Notes: a model not told the origin generated them from the letters alone. DNA of 64,000 bases from Heliocidaris erythrogramma (GCA_025617745.1 CM046869.1:5790244-5854243), one strand, 5' to 3'; counted from the first letter of the stretch, positions 25,376 through 37,500 are shown. Translations and numbers: made by a program.

Positions 25376-25628
25376 TGGCTTCGACGTAGTCTGACCATCT
25401 CGACTTGAAGTAGGCCCATTCCTCACTGGACCCAGCAGCAGTAATTGTAGGACGTTTGACCTTTTCAACCTTGGCAACTTGTCCAGAGGTGTGTATTGCG
25501 CTGTGGGTGGTGATGAGTGCAGCTACAATAGCAGCATCATGATCAGGAGTGGCGTAGTGACAACCAGGGATGGGGCAGGATACGACAGGCATTGTCAGTC
25601 TTTCAATGTGGCTCAGGCGTTGATCCAA
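25372..25628 (-). pseudogene. gypsy gag, N-terminal part
   Basis: The minus-strand frame starts close to the 5' LTR and contains a C-x4-C-type segment (VSCPIPGCHYAT) and the gag-like EEWAYFKSRWSDYVEAT stretch. Near 25370 the gag reading moves to another frame, where the KDLTRSAGGSL stretch continues. I see this as a frameshift lesion, though a sequencing error is possible. The open frame continues to 25287 without homology. Confidence 0.75.
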
Positions 25629-25632
25629 TATC

Positions 25633-25647
25633 GTTGCACCGTGATCA
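25633..25647 (-). other. Candidate self-priming site beside the 5' LTR
   Basis: Immediately after the 5' LTR the minus strand reads TGATCACGGTGCAA. Ten bases (ATGATCACGG, counting two from the LTR edge) are complementary to CCGTGATCAT inside the LTR, and the next five (TGCAA) to TTGCA after a 2-base bulge. I did not recognise complementarity to a tRNA 3' end (no TGG start). The arrangement matches the self-primer known from Tf1-type elements; the function here is inferred. Confidence 0.5.
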
Positions 25648-25745
25648 TAGATAAGAACGTGGTCTATTTGTGCATGCTCAGATCATATGACAATGATCAC
25701 GGTCTGCAATGAAATAAAAAGATGAACATGTATTAAGTATCTTCT
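25648..25745 (-). repeat. 5' LTR of the gypsy element
   Basis: It differs from the other LTR only at one base (GTCTATTTG here, GTCTCTTTG there). At 98 bp it is very short for this group. Read on the minus strand it starts AGAAGATACTTAATACATG and contains TTGCAGACCGTGATCAT (within 25693-25709), complementary to the sequence right after the LTR. Confidence 0.9.
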
Positions 25746-25929
25746 AAAAATCACTGACAAAACACTTGATGAAACACTCCCCAGGTCTAGTCATTCAGGT
25801 CCTTAAATTATGGCCCTCTAATGCAGCATGTTCAACCGGAGTGCCATGAGACTATTTAATAAAACATCACCTTCTTGGAAACTATAATCAGAAATAACAA
25901 GATGCCCCAATTTAACGCTTGGGGTGTTT

Positions 25930-27040
25930 TGGAAATATTTGGGAGATAGTAAAGTGCGTTTTCCGTCGCTCGCTTCGCTCATTCACAAAACTCTGAAACG
26001 AGATAGTTGGGCACGTCATCACTGCCTTATTGCCATGGCGCCCAGAAATTAGAGTTACCTTACTTTTTATATTGAAATGAGGTGAACAACAAATTAAAGT
26101 GCATTTTTCTTCCCTCGCTTCGCTCGCTTGCAAATCTTAGAAATGAGATAGTTTCAGGCAGCGAGGTCCATGAATATTTCCATCTAGGATGTTATTACAA
26201 TAATTATTCAGGCACGTCGCTGCCCTATCGCCATGGCACCCGAATACTTCTTAGGTCCACGGTATTGAAATGCGCCCCGGGGGGCCACTCAGATATATGG
26301 GTGTACACATGCGCGTCCAAGAAAACGCGTAAAAAGGGGTCTTTTTTCAGGTGGAACGCGTAACGCGCGTTGCACGTTAAGGGGTCCAAAAACGCTGATT
26401 TTCAACAAAAAGGGGTGCTTTTGACTAATCTGACCGAACGCGTTTAGGGGGTATATTTTTCACTTTGGCACCAATATGTAAATGGGACATTTTCTGATAT
26501 TTTCAGGGATTTTCACGGGGATTTACAGCCAGATTTCAGTTCAGGGGGTGGCGCGCGGCAGTGCATGCAGATGGATGCAAAAAAGAGAGGAGAATCGGGA
26601 GCGGAGAGTTCTACCGACGCAGCCATATAGTGCACTGAAATGGTTCCCCCTCTGAAATGTGTTGTTGCTTATAGCGCGCGCTGTTTAGGGGGTAATATTT
26701 AAGTCAAACCTGTATAGGGGGGTTGGATGATGAAAAACCGCGCAAAAAATCCTCGTTTAGGGGTTTTTTTTCATCCAAATATAAAACCTGTTTAGGGGGT
26801 ATTTTGAAAACCCATGGACACGCATGTGTATACACCCATATATCTGAGTGCCCCCCCCCCCCGGGAAATGCGCGTTCAGCAATTAAAGTAAAGTGCATTT
26901 TTCCTCGCTCGCTTCGCTCGCTCGCAAACCTTATAAACGAGATGTTTCATGCAGCGAGGTCCATATATTCAATGTTATGACAATTTTCGGCACGTCACTG
27001 CCCTATCACCATGGCGCCCAGATATTAGGGTTACCTTTCT
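25930..27040. repeat. Tandem repeats of a TCGCTCGCTTCGCTCGC segment (about 150-180 bp), split by a MITE
   Basis: Three diverged copies (about 25945-26060, 26104-26255, 26880-27035) share CTCGCTTCGCTC, AACGAGATAGTTTC, GGCACGTCACTGCCCTAT and CCATGGCGCCCAGA. The foldback element 26276-26865 is inserted between the second and third. Confidence 0.6.
26276..26865. mobile_element. CCCGGGGGG-ended foldback MITE with 8-bp target duplication
   Basis: Ends CCCGGGGGGCCACTCAGATA and TATCTGAGTGCCCCC...CCGGG are inverted, with the similarity running inward through ATATGGGTGTA(C/T)ACATGCG. Exactly AAATGCGC is found on both sides (26268-26275 and 26866-26873), an 8-bp target duplication, a length used by hAT-type elements. 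The interior has several GTTTAGGGGGTA pieces and no transposase. Confidence 0.85.
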
Positions 27041-27539
27041 GTAAAATAACAGCAAAGTGCCCCCCCCCCCCCCCCCCGTTCGCTTCACTTCCTAAAAAAC
27101 TTTATTGATATGATTGATTCCTGCATATGGCAGCTAGATGACCGGAGATATAGCTTTACATTTCACCTATTGGTGACAAATGAAATTTTGTCATTAAAAG
27201 TACATTTTTGTTTTTCTCTCGCTCGATTTGATCGCCGGCAGTATTTGGAATCCTACACAGTGCTGGTATATGTTCGGGCTTCACATTTGACCCACCCCCT
27301 GTCAAATAATTCTGACTACGCTCATGAGCATATACCGTAGGGGCACACCCCCTGACCCAACACCCCTACTTGGTCGCTTCGCTCCCTCAGAAAGGTCCAC
27401 TTTTTCCAATGTTGAACCCCCCCCCCCCCCCCCCCCCCCCGCAAAAATCCTAGTAACGGGCCTGTCTCTTGGCTGCTCCTGGATTTGTTTTCGGCTTGTA
27501 TTCAACTCAGCTGTTGTGGCGGCTGTTGTTGGCTTTAGT

Positions 27540-28110
27540 TTAGTTTAGTTTATTAACTCAATCACCCTCCTGGGGTATGCAAGTACAAACAAACAATAAA
27601 GATTACACTTTTGGTGTAAGTAGGCAAGAGATACAAATAAAGAAAAAATATATATGCCTAACAAAGTAAGATAAGAATAACAATATATATGAAGTGATAA
27701 AACATGAAATGGTAAAATATATACATGAGATGGAGCTGAACATACTACCTTGCTAAACAGATCAAATTTTACATCAGGCACTGTGCCTGCTTATAAAAGG
27801 TTGGTTAATTCTCATGGCATTTATAGTCAGTAGGAAACAATAAACATCTACGGTATCTACATGTGTAAAAAAAAAAACACCACCGCATACCTAGCTTATA
27901 TACTACTATCAAAATAATCAATAATTTTCTTACAAAACTTCACCAGCCCAAAACCACTGGTCTTGTGGAATGGTTAAACAACAAATCCATCTTATATACA
28001 TTTGGTCTTAATAGGGTAATTATCAAAAACTGGGCACTGGAAAAGATAATGAAATTCGTCCCCGAATTGGCTCAGAGAGCAATACTCACACAGTACAGCG
28101 ACACCCCCTA
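27540..28110 (-). pseudogene. 3' end of a CR1/L2-type LINE, degraded
   Basis: On the minus strand a frame encodes FGDEFHYLFQCPVFDNYP, then a shifted frame RPNVYKMDLLFN and LVKFCKKIIDYF. This series is the usual C-terminus of the reverse transcriptase polyprotein in CR1/Jockey-like LINEs. The element ends in a (CTAAA)n tail (plus strand TTTAGTTTAGTTTAGTTTATT at about 27534-27554). Frameshifts and the missing 5' part make it a dead fragment. Confidence 0.6.
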
Positions 28111-28275
28111 GGTACTAGCTATACATTGTAGGTCGAAAGTCGAATATACGAGGTGAGCTGAGGGAAACAGGAGAGACCGAGTAATTTTAAATTGATTAAA
28201 TTGATCATTAATGCAGATTACCTATAGAAATTACATTTAAATTACATCAAATATAGGATACTGCACAACTTTAAA

Positions 28276-28562
28276 ATGCCCGGAAACACCGACACTGCAG
28301 TCAGAAAACGAGTGAAACAAGAGGAAAACCGTGAGGAGCTAGGAGGAGCGGGAAATGAGCGTCCCGAAGAAGAATCACGCCCGGTAGTTACGGCTGGAAG
28401 TCTCGGTACAGATGGGAGGAAGTGCGCGACTTTTGCAGCAGTACAACTACAAGCACCATCAGCATTCACTGTTACAGTGAACATCAATGTCTTGATTGCA
28501 TTTCTTACATTTGTGTCATTTGTTACACGGTTTTGGAGGCTAGAAGAACCAAGAGGCGTTGT
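28276..28562 (+). CDS. POMT1: POMT1 exon 1 (start codon, first membrane helix)
   Basis: ATG at 28276; residues 1-95 and two bases of V96. It encodes a Glu/Arg-rich N-terminal tail of about 62 residues, then a hydrophobic helix ([20 protein letters not shown]) aligned with the first POMT helix, and LEEPRGVV leading into the catalytic loop. The donor is GTAAGT. The tail is longer than in human POMT1; no other in-frame ATG lies nearer the helix. Confidence 0.88.
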
Positions 28563-31500
28563 GTAAGTATTCAGCAGAACTCGTCATATGATGGGGAGCC
28601 CCATGTCTGCGCATCTAAGGTTTTGATCTGAAAATGAACAAGAATTTCTTCAATATTCCTCTAAAGGCAGCTTAATTTTATATTATTCCTGATATTCTAA
28701 AGAGTAAGTCTGCAAAAAATCTCATCAAAATTAGAGCAAGAACAATGCCATTTTCACAAGAAACGGTGGTCGTGTCATTTCAACATTGAAAAAAACAATG
28801 GTGCCCATGTCTGCGCACTCATTCATTTTACACGCAGTTCGGGAGTTTTGACGTGAAAGACAACATTTTAAGGCTTGCGAATCAAATGCATGAAATAAGA
28901 CCCTTTTTCATTATTTTGACTCGTTTTTTGCATGAATACCTATCGCTATGATAAAGATGAAAAGTTTGTGTTCGTTGCGTGTTTTGTTTTATTAGAATCG
29001 CGCAGTTACGCGTGTGTGCAGACATGGGCACTCTAGCCATACATGTCATAGTCTCATAAATAATGGCGATCCTGGGTTTTAGCGGTCTAAACTTATTTTA
29101 GGTTGCTAACTTCAGCTCGTCTATGCCCTAACCCTAACCCTAACCCTAGTTAGCAACCTACAATAATTTAGACCGCTAAAACCTAGGATTGCCCACTCAT
29201 AGCTACATTCCTATACTTCGTGTGTATAATTGTAGGCAGTCATACACCTCATCTTTTTAAAACACCACTGCACAAAAGTCACCAATATTCACTCAAAATC
29301 GGCTTTTAATTTTCAAAAACCGACCCCAAAATATCCAAGAAATACAATAAATTCAACTCACCAATGTTGGAAAAGATATTTACAAAAATGAAATCCGCAA
29401 TTTACTGTTGATTCTCGCGAAACGAGCTATCGGAGTCATTGTGTACATTTCCTGGTCGCCGCGGGCGCTGACATCTCCCCAAAAGAGTTTTGTCCTCAAA
29501 AATTCGGTCCCTATGGCGTAGACGGAAAAGTTCAGATTTTCTGTGTGCGCGATCGTAAAGATTGATGTGCCCTTGCGATCCCGAGTTTCTTCGTGGACAA
29601 AAATTATATTGGCCGATTTTAGTTTAAGACATCGGCAGTTTGTAAACAACACGCGATCGCGAAACAAATCGGCGGGGATTTCTCCGGTTTTGGACAAGAT
29701 TTTGACTTTGGATTTTGCTGTAAATATCAAAAGTTCTTCCTAACGGCCATTTGAGGTAGGAGTGAGATTTTTAAGGGCTGAATTTGAAAGCAAGTATTTA
29801 AAATATTTATCTTATTTTCCCCCCCATACCTTTAGTACATGCGACAGAAAATACCAACTATTTTACAGTAATGTACCCGGGAGTGGGATTGCCCTCATAA
29901 TGATGCAGTTACGTCTAATTCCGTAGAGCAACTGTAGAGCAACTGTCGACTTGACTCGGACCTTATTTCCTTTCCTCTCCCGCCTGTAGCCTGATTTTCT
30001 TTTCTTTTATTTGTGTCGCTTCCTGAATGTCCTTTTCTTTATATGTATCTCATCCCCTCCCCTCTTTCTGTACATAATCCCTTCTCCCCATCCTTTTAAT
30101 GCTTTAGTTATTTCATGTCTATAAAATATACAAACACTGTTATCTGGTTATATGACAAACAGTTGTTATTTGTTGTTATTGTTAAGCTCGTTAGGTATAT
30201 TTTCTTCTATTAAACATTTGTTTGTTCATCTTCTTTATGGTTTGCTTTGAGGGACCTGACTTTTACAAGCTAAGCTTTACCCAAGATCTCCTCGTCTTTC
30301 CTTATCTTGATGTATATTTATAGGCAGTAGCTATTCTTACGACTCGTCGTAAGATTCTTACGACATGCGCATACGCTCCATATTCGTACTCTGCGCACAC
30401 TTCACTGGCCGGCTGTTGGCACGCACCCACCCCCCATGCATACAACCCCCCACAGACATGACAGAAAACATGGCAATGGAGGAATCGACGGAGGATCGTG
30501 AGGACGTTAACCCTAACCCTAACCCTATCGTAAGAATAGGCGGAAAATTATTCTTACGACGGCGCAGAGTACGAAAATGGAGCGTGTGCGCGTGTCGTAA
30601 GAATAGCCGGAAAATTATTCTTACGACTCGTAAGAATAGCCACTGCGATATTTATAATGGATCATTGTTCATACTCAGTATGACATTTCAAATTTGCAAA
30701 ACTGTGTAACATGTTTGTTGAAAAAAAACTTGAACCGTATGCGCTCATCATTCATAGACATAGTCATGATAATGATAGTCATACTCATACTCATACTCAT
30801 ACTATAGGCTAGTTAGTCTAGTTCTGGGGAAGGTGAATTGGTGGGGAGAGTGAATCAGTGGACTTCGCACCGTTCTACGCTGGGTGCACACACACACACC
30901 GGGTTTGTAGCTTCATGGTTTTACGGACAAGAACTAGACTAACTCATAGTACATGTACATGTATGATGGGGAGCCCTATGTCTGCGCACCTAAAGTTTTG
31001 ACCTGAAATTCACAGAAATTCACAGAAATTCCTTTAATATTCCTCTAAAGTTTAATTTTATATTGTTCCTGAATAGTAAGTTTGCAAAAATTCTCATCAA
31101 AATTAGAGCAAGAACAATGCCATTTACACATGAAACGGCAGCCGTGTCATTTTAACATTGAAAAAATAATGGTGCCCATGTCTGCGCACTCATTCATTTT
31201 ACACGCAGTTCAGGAGTTTTGACGTGAAAGACAACATTTTAAGGCTTGTGAATCAAATGCATGAAATAAGACCCTTTTTAAATATTTTGACTTGTTTTTT
31301 TGCATGAATACCTATCGCTTTGATAAAGATGAATAGTTTGTGTTCGTTGCATGTTTTGTTTTATTAGAAACGCGCAGTTACGCGTGTGCGCAGACATGGG
31401 CACTGCGCAGCTCCTTGGGCTTGGCTTATCAATCTGGTAGTGGTACTGGCCTACGGAGCTGTACATGGGATCTCTATATTGGGTGTGGAGGCAGATATCC

Positions 31501-34500
31501 CCCAAAAACAAACTAGATCTAAATTTCACCATTTCTCACATACTGTTAGCCATGCAAACCACCCTCGGAGTTTGCTAAAGGGGTTACCTTCCAGGATCAA
31601 CTAAGATTGTAAAACTGAATGAATAAAAAAGAAAATAGGCCCTGGCCTTGCCTACGGCACTGTTGCGGCAGTCAAAAGCAAAATTGCTCTAAGCAAGATA
31701 TAATTTTCTTAAATTTGCTAGATAACCTGATTCAGGGACTCTTCAACTCTTACCAGGCCACAAATTTGGGGTTTCAGAGTTGAAAGAGAAATTTTAAATA
31801 ATTATTTTCCTCTCATGTTTGAATGATTTAGACTGGAAAAAGGCCGGCTGATACACACAAAAGCTATTGAAACCTATTCAACCGTGAAAACTATTATGGA
31901 GTACAAGCTTATCTGAAGATAGTTTGTATGGCTAGAGTGCCCAAGTCTATGCAGTGCCCAAGTCTACGCAGTGCCCATGTCTGCGCATACGCGTAACTGC
32001 GCGATTCTGATAAAAAAAAACACGTAACGAACACAAACTTTTCATCCTAATTATAACAATCGGTATTCATGCAAAAAACGAGTCAAAATGATGTAAAAAG
32101 GTCTTATTTCAGATATTTTATTCTCAAGCCTCAAAATGTTGTCTTTCACATCAAAACTGCGGAACCGTGTGTAACGTGAATGAGTGCACAGTCATGGGCA
32201 CCATTGTGTTTTTTAACACTAAAATGACACGGCCACCGTTCCTTGTGAAATTGGCATTGTTCTTGCTTTAATTTTGATGAGATTTTTTGTAAACTTACTC
32301 TTTAGAATATCAGGAATAATATAAAACTAAGAATTTAGAGGAATATTGGAGAAATTCTTGTTCATTTTCAGGTCAAATCTTAGGTGCACAGACATAGGGC
32401 TTCCCATCATAAGTGGGGTCTACTTTTAACATAAATACCGTACTACATGGTTTAACCACTCATAGGCCCTTGCCTATGTGGGACTGTGTCAAACATTCAC
32501 TGTTACAGTAGTCAAAAATAGACAACAAAATTGCTCTAAGCAAGATTTAAGTTTCTTAAATTTGCTAGATTACTAACCCCAGGGACTCTTCAACACTTAC
32601 ATGTACTCTGCTACAAATGTGAGGTTTCAGAGTTGAAAGTGAAATTTTAAATAATTATTTTCCTCTCATGTATGAATGATCTAGAAATGGATCAGAGCCT
32701 GCTAACGCACACAAAAGTTACTGAAGCCTATTCACCCATAAAAATTATTGTGGAGTACAAGCTTATCTTCAGATATGTATAAGTGTAGTTTAACGTTTAA
32801 CGTTAGAACTGAAATGAAAAGGCATTGTTATCATGGAACCTTGTCTAAATCTAAGTCCTCAGCAGAACTCAGAGTTTTATTAATTTAACTTAAAATTTAG
32901 AACCAAGTGGCATTACAGTGTAAGTATTATGCAGAACATGCAGCACTCAGACTATCAAAATAATTTATTAATTTAAAAGTTTATACCATTGAGACTTGAC
33001 CACTCATGGAACCATCACTGTGTCTTGCTATATGGGGCTGTGTCAATTTCAGCTTGGGTCTCGACATATAAGGTGAATACAACAATATACAATGTAATAG
33101 GCAAAGTTTTGAGAAAATACTTCTTCTACATTCTAGGATGACAGAATATCTGGTTTCATGCCAGATTCTTCAAAAGGATCTTTATCATCTTTTAGGCTGG
33201 CCATCTTGATCTTGTTCCTTTCCAGTTGAGGTCTACTCCCAGTACGCGCTAGAGATCACACACTTGCTATGGGAGGTAATTTTTTGTTGTAGGAAGGTAC
33301 GGGTGGGGGGGGGTGCAAGGTTATCTACAATAACCTCGAATAAGTGTGAGTGAGACTAGACAGAACCTCACAGAAGTGATTCCAACTGCTGTTCGCTTAG
33401 GCCAAGTTTTAAAAAAATAAACATGTATAGCGTCCAGCCTTTTTGAAATAAGAGGAGGAGCCCCTATTTTCTTTTTTTCTTTTTTAATATTTAAAGGGGA
33501 AACATGATTTTTGTAACTATCTTTTTGAGTAAATCATTACAAAAATCATTTTTCCCCTTTCAATATTAAAGAAAAAAAGAAAAAAGCAGACGGATTCAAA
33601 GAGAAAGAGGGCAGGGATGCTAAACATAAATTCATTTTTACTTCGCCTCATGTCTGGAACTCCCTCCCTGTCCATGTTGTAGGAAACGTTGCAGATAATG
33701 AAGTTTGAGCATTTAAATGCAGAATACATGGATACTTCCTTGATGTGACATGAGGGCCCCGACGAAAACCAGCTCATGCTGATCGGGCTACCCTTTTTAA
33801 AGATGTGAAATAAATAAATAAATAAATAAATGATTTACAAATCTGTAAATTCTGGTGAGGCTGTTGTTCCTGTTATGCAGCGTAGGGGTCTACATGTATG
33901 CAACAACAAAAAATAGATCAAACATTAACGCTAATGTTAGCTATGACCTAACATGATGAACGTTAGACTAACATAACTACCTCCGGGGAGCTCCACCAGC
34001 GGAGTTAGATCTCGACTCACTCACACATAGACTTATGCAAGGTTATAGAGAGGGCAGACTGTCTGGACAGTCAAGGAACTAGATCCGTATGTGGGGCTGT
34101 ATCAGTTTCATTGGCATTTGACCTCCTCTGAAGTTGTAGAAGTAACTAGACTCTATGCCAAAATAATGAGCAAAATTCAAGGAAATACCTGCCTTTTACT
34201 GTAGGATGATAAAATATCTAAACTCTATATAATTCCTTCATTTGAATCACTATCACCTCGATCAAGTGCAATTTTCAAGCTGTTATTTGCCAGTGATCTT
34301 GCTTCTTTGAAATTCTCACATGAGATTGAGAACAAACCCTTGCCTAAATTGTAGGCACTATACAATATTATTTATGAATAACTTTGTATATTAAATGTGA
34401 GTTGGCAGTGCCAGAAATACAGAGGTATGATGGTGTGCAACATTGCAAGGTTATCTATACTACCACCTCACACATGTCGGTGTGTGAATGGACTGGGTCC

Positions 34501-37500
34501 ATATTCAAAAGCTATTTTCAGCACAAGATACATGTATCTGTTTAATAGTGCCTGAAGTAGACTGTGTATATAAAAGATGGTCATGATTGTTTTTCCAGGT
34601 TTGATGAGACTCATTTTGGTCTATTCACAAGCTTCTATCTCCAAGGTGTCTTCTTCTTTGATGTGCATCCACCCCTAGGCAAGCTACTACTAGCTACAGT
34701 TGGTTACTTGGCTGGCTTCCAAGGGGATTTCTCCTTTGAAAAGATAGGTCAAGGTGGGCAGCATGACGGACATGAGCGCTATACAAGAAGCCACCATTAT
34801 TTATTATTATTATATAATGTGTAGTGTTTATCTCACTATCGCCACTGTAATCAGGGTCTACAGGCAATAAAAGATCAACTCTGATTTGCATCCCTCATTT
34901 TGATCATGAAGTGGGGGGGGGGGGGGGGGGTCAGTCAGTGATTTCTTCATTGATTAGATTTTTATTTTATTTTCCTTCCATGGTTGATGAAAGAAGATAT
35001 CTCCTCATTGATACATTAAAGACCATACATGTATATATCTTGTTGCAGAGGAATTTCCATTTTCAGAATTTGCTTCCTGGAAATACTTTGGGAGGGGATT
35101 TATAAAAGAAATAGAGCTAGAACATTACAAGAGTTATATTCCTCCAAACAAACTCTGTAGCATGCCCCCATTGTAATACACTGCCCCAACATAATTTAAT
35201 TTGTTCTCCATTCATAGAATACCCTTGTGACATGCCGATATGGTACTTGCGCTTCCTACCAGCTCTATGTGGATCTCTCCTTACCCCTCTTAGCTTCTAC
35301 ATCTTGGAAGGTATGGGTTTCAGTCAATGGACAGCTGCTATTGGAGCCTTCCTGGTTGTGTGTGGTAAGTCTTTGTCATTTTTAAGACACATGAACAATT
35401 TTCTATAGGAAATATCATAGTCCACTGATTTCTCCTATACTTAGCAAATACATTAATCCTCAATTGGGGTGTGTTATTGATATGTTGTGATTGAAGAACT
35501 TCAGAACAAGTGCCTCTCGGAGGGAAATTCCTCCCCCCCCCCCCCCAAAGAAAAAAAAAAAAAAAAAAAGAGAAATAAGTAAATACAATTTTAAAAAATA
35601 AATAAATATTTTAAAAATGCAAAAACAATGAAAATTGATTATGATAAAATAGAGAAAAGGGACATTGGGTGATGATCTGTATGTCACTTGACCTTAACAG
35701 TATTGTTAACAGAAATGTTTGACACAAATATTTCTACTGAGCTAAGACAGTGAGCATACCTGGGAAAATCCACCTCTAGAGACAGGTATAAACACTTTTG
35801 TGTGTTTATACAGAAGCACCTACCGGGAAATAACTTGTTACACAAAGTAACAGTATTTAGAAATCCTGTAGAACTGGTGATAGTTTCTACTGCGCTGTAA
35901 GAAGCATGACTGTGTTAGTTTATTAGGTAATCCTTGTAGGGTCCTATATGTTGTGAGTCATTTTAATCACCCAGATTTTGATATCATCTCTAATATTTGT
36001 TGACAAAGGAAAGCTTTTCTTCTCTAAATTCAAACTAGGTCTTGAGTTGTGAAGTTAGATATTGAATAATAATTGCAGCCAGATGAACATAGGGACTATG
36101 ATTGAGAGCTTGTGTCACAAGATATCATTGGTGATGCACAGTAATACTGTGCTGATAAATTGTATCAACACTCTGAAGTAAAATGAGTGACCATCATCCT
36201 TTAATCACAGATAACTCTTTATTGACTCAGTCTCGTTTCATCTTGTTGGATACCATACTGCTTTGTTTCATCCTGCTGGCTTTTCTTGCTCTACTCAGGT
36301 TCAGACAACTCAAGGATAGGTAAGCAGTCATTGTTTATGGTAATAACATTTGTGATGAAACATGGATTTTTAAAATACTGTGCATTTGTTTTGTAAAATG
36401 GGTGAATTAGATTATGAAGGCGAACAGAAACAAAAATGGAAAGGCTGATGAAACATGAACTTTTAAAATAAGCTGTATTTGTTTTGTAAAATGGGTGAAT
36501 TAGAATATGAAGGTGAATAGAAAAAAAATGGAAAGGGTTATGGATGTGATGGATTATGCTTTGATTCAGTGAATGGAAGAATTGACTTAAGTGTGGATTA
36601 TTCCTGGGGTAAAACTAGTAACTACTGATATTTTCAATTTTTCATTTTCGGATTTTCATCCATATTCACGTTGTTTTTTCCTGTATTCACTAATCAGCAT
36701 ATTAAAGATGACCAAGATTGAATTCTCTTAATGATAAAGAAAAATAAGATTAGAGTACAGGGATAAAGTACCCTAACCCTAACCCTAACCCTATTGTAAA
36801 GAATACAGAAAGAAAGACATCAAAGTTTGAAGAAATGGCTTCTTTCATAATTTGTTTCTTATATGATTATTCTTATAGGCCTTTTAGTATCCAGTGGTGG
36901 GCATGGCTAACATGCTTAGGAATCTTCCTTACGTGCTCTATCAGGTACTTCACTTATAAGTATCATGTTTGTGAGTGCATTAGTGGATCTGCACTGCACT
37001 CGGGTTACACCTCAGTCACACCGCAAAACCGATTCCACACTGACTCCAAACTGACTGATTCCACACTGACTCCGAACTGACCGATTCCACACTGACTCCA
37101 AACCGACCGATTCCACACCGACTCCAAACCGACTGATTCCACACTGACTCCGAACTGACCGATTCCACACTGTCTCTGAACAGACCAATTCCACACTGAC
37201 TCTGAATGGATAGATTCCACACTGACTGCAAACCCGACTGATTCCACACTGACTCCAAGCAGACCGATTCTGCACTGACTCTGAACGGACCGATTCCACA
37301 CCTACTCCGAACAGACCGATTCTTAGCCATTCGATGTAACCAATTCCACATTGACTCCAAACCGACCGATTCCACATTGACTCCTAACCGACCGATTCCA
37401 CACTGACTCCAAACCGACCGATTCCACATTGGCTCCAAACCGACCGATTCCACACTGACTCTGAACGGACCGATTCCACACTGACTCCAAACCGACCGAT

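Larger units (their letters stand above)
20631..25745 (-). mobile_element. Ty3/gypsy LTR retrotransposon, full length, frameshifted
   Basis: Two 98-bp direct repeats (20631-20728 and 25648-25745) differing at one base enclose gag and pol on the minus strand, flanked by a 6-bp target duplication AAAAAT. Order: gag, CCHC-type knuckle region, protease, reverse transcriptase, RNase H, integrase, which is the Ty3/gypsy order. A polypurine tract lies beside the 3' LTR and a self-complementary candidate primer site beside the 5' LTR. Two frame breaks (near 25370 in gag and near 23570 in RT) mean this copy should not make an intact polyprotein, although the near-identical LTRs indicate recent insertion. 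No envelope gene was seen. Confidence 0.92.
20528..25783. mobile_element. MITE (CAGGGAGCGTTTCATC family) interrupted by the gypsy element
   Basis: The left part 20528-20630 starts GGGGAGCGTTTCATCC and the right part 25746-25783 ends GATGAAACACTCCCC. An uninterrupted relative exists at 59051-59192. The LTR element split this MITE within GGTAAAAATCACTG, duplicating AAAAAT (20625-20630 and 25746-25751). The MITE is therefore older than the LTR element. Confidence 0.85.

Noticed and set aside
20946-25408. Plus-strand frames across the gypsy element
   Set aside because: Shadows of the GC-rich gag-pol frame on the other strand; no homology.
28591-28640. Alternative POMT1 exon 1 extension past 28562
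   Set aside because: The frame hits TAA directly in GTGTAAGTATT, and the GTAAGT donor with phase 2 joins exon 2 perfectly.
29380-29730. 116-codon minus-strand frame in a GC-richer patch, with a GTGAGT donor-like site downstream on that strand (about 29365)
   Set aside because: No recognisable domain and a stop before the donor; it could be a noncoding first exon or regulatory patch, but nothing supports it.
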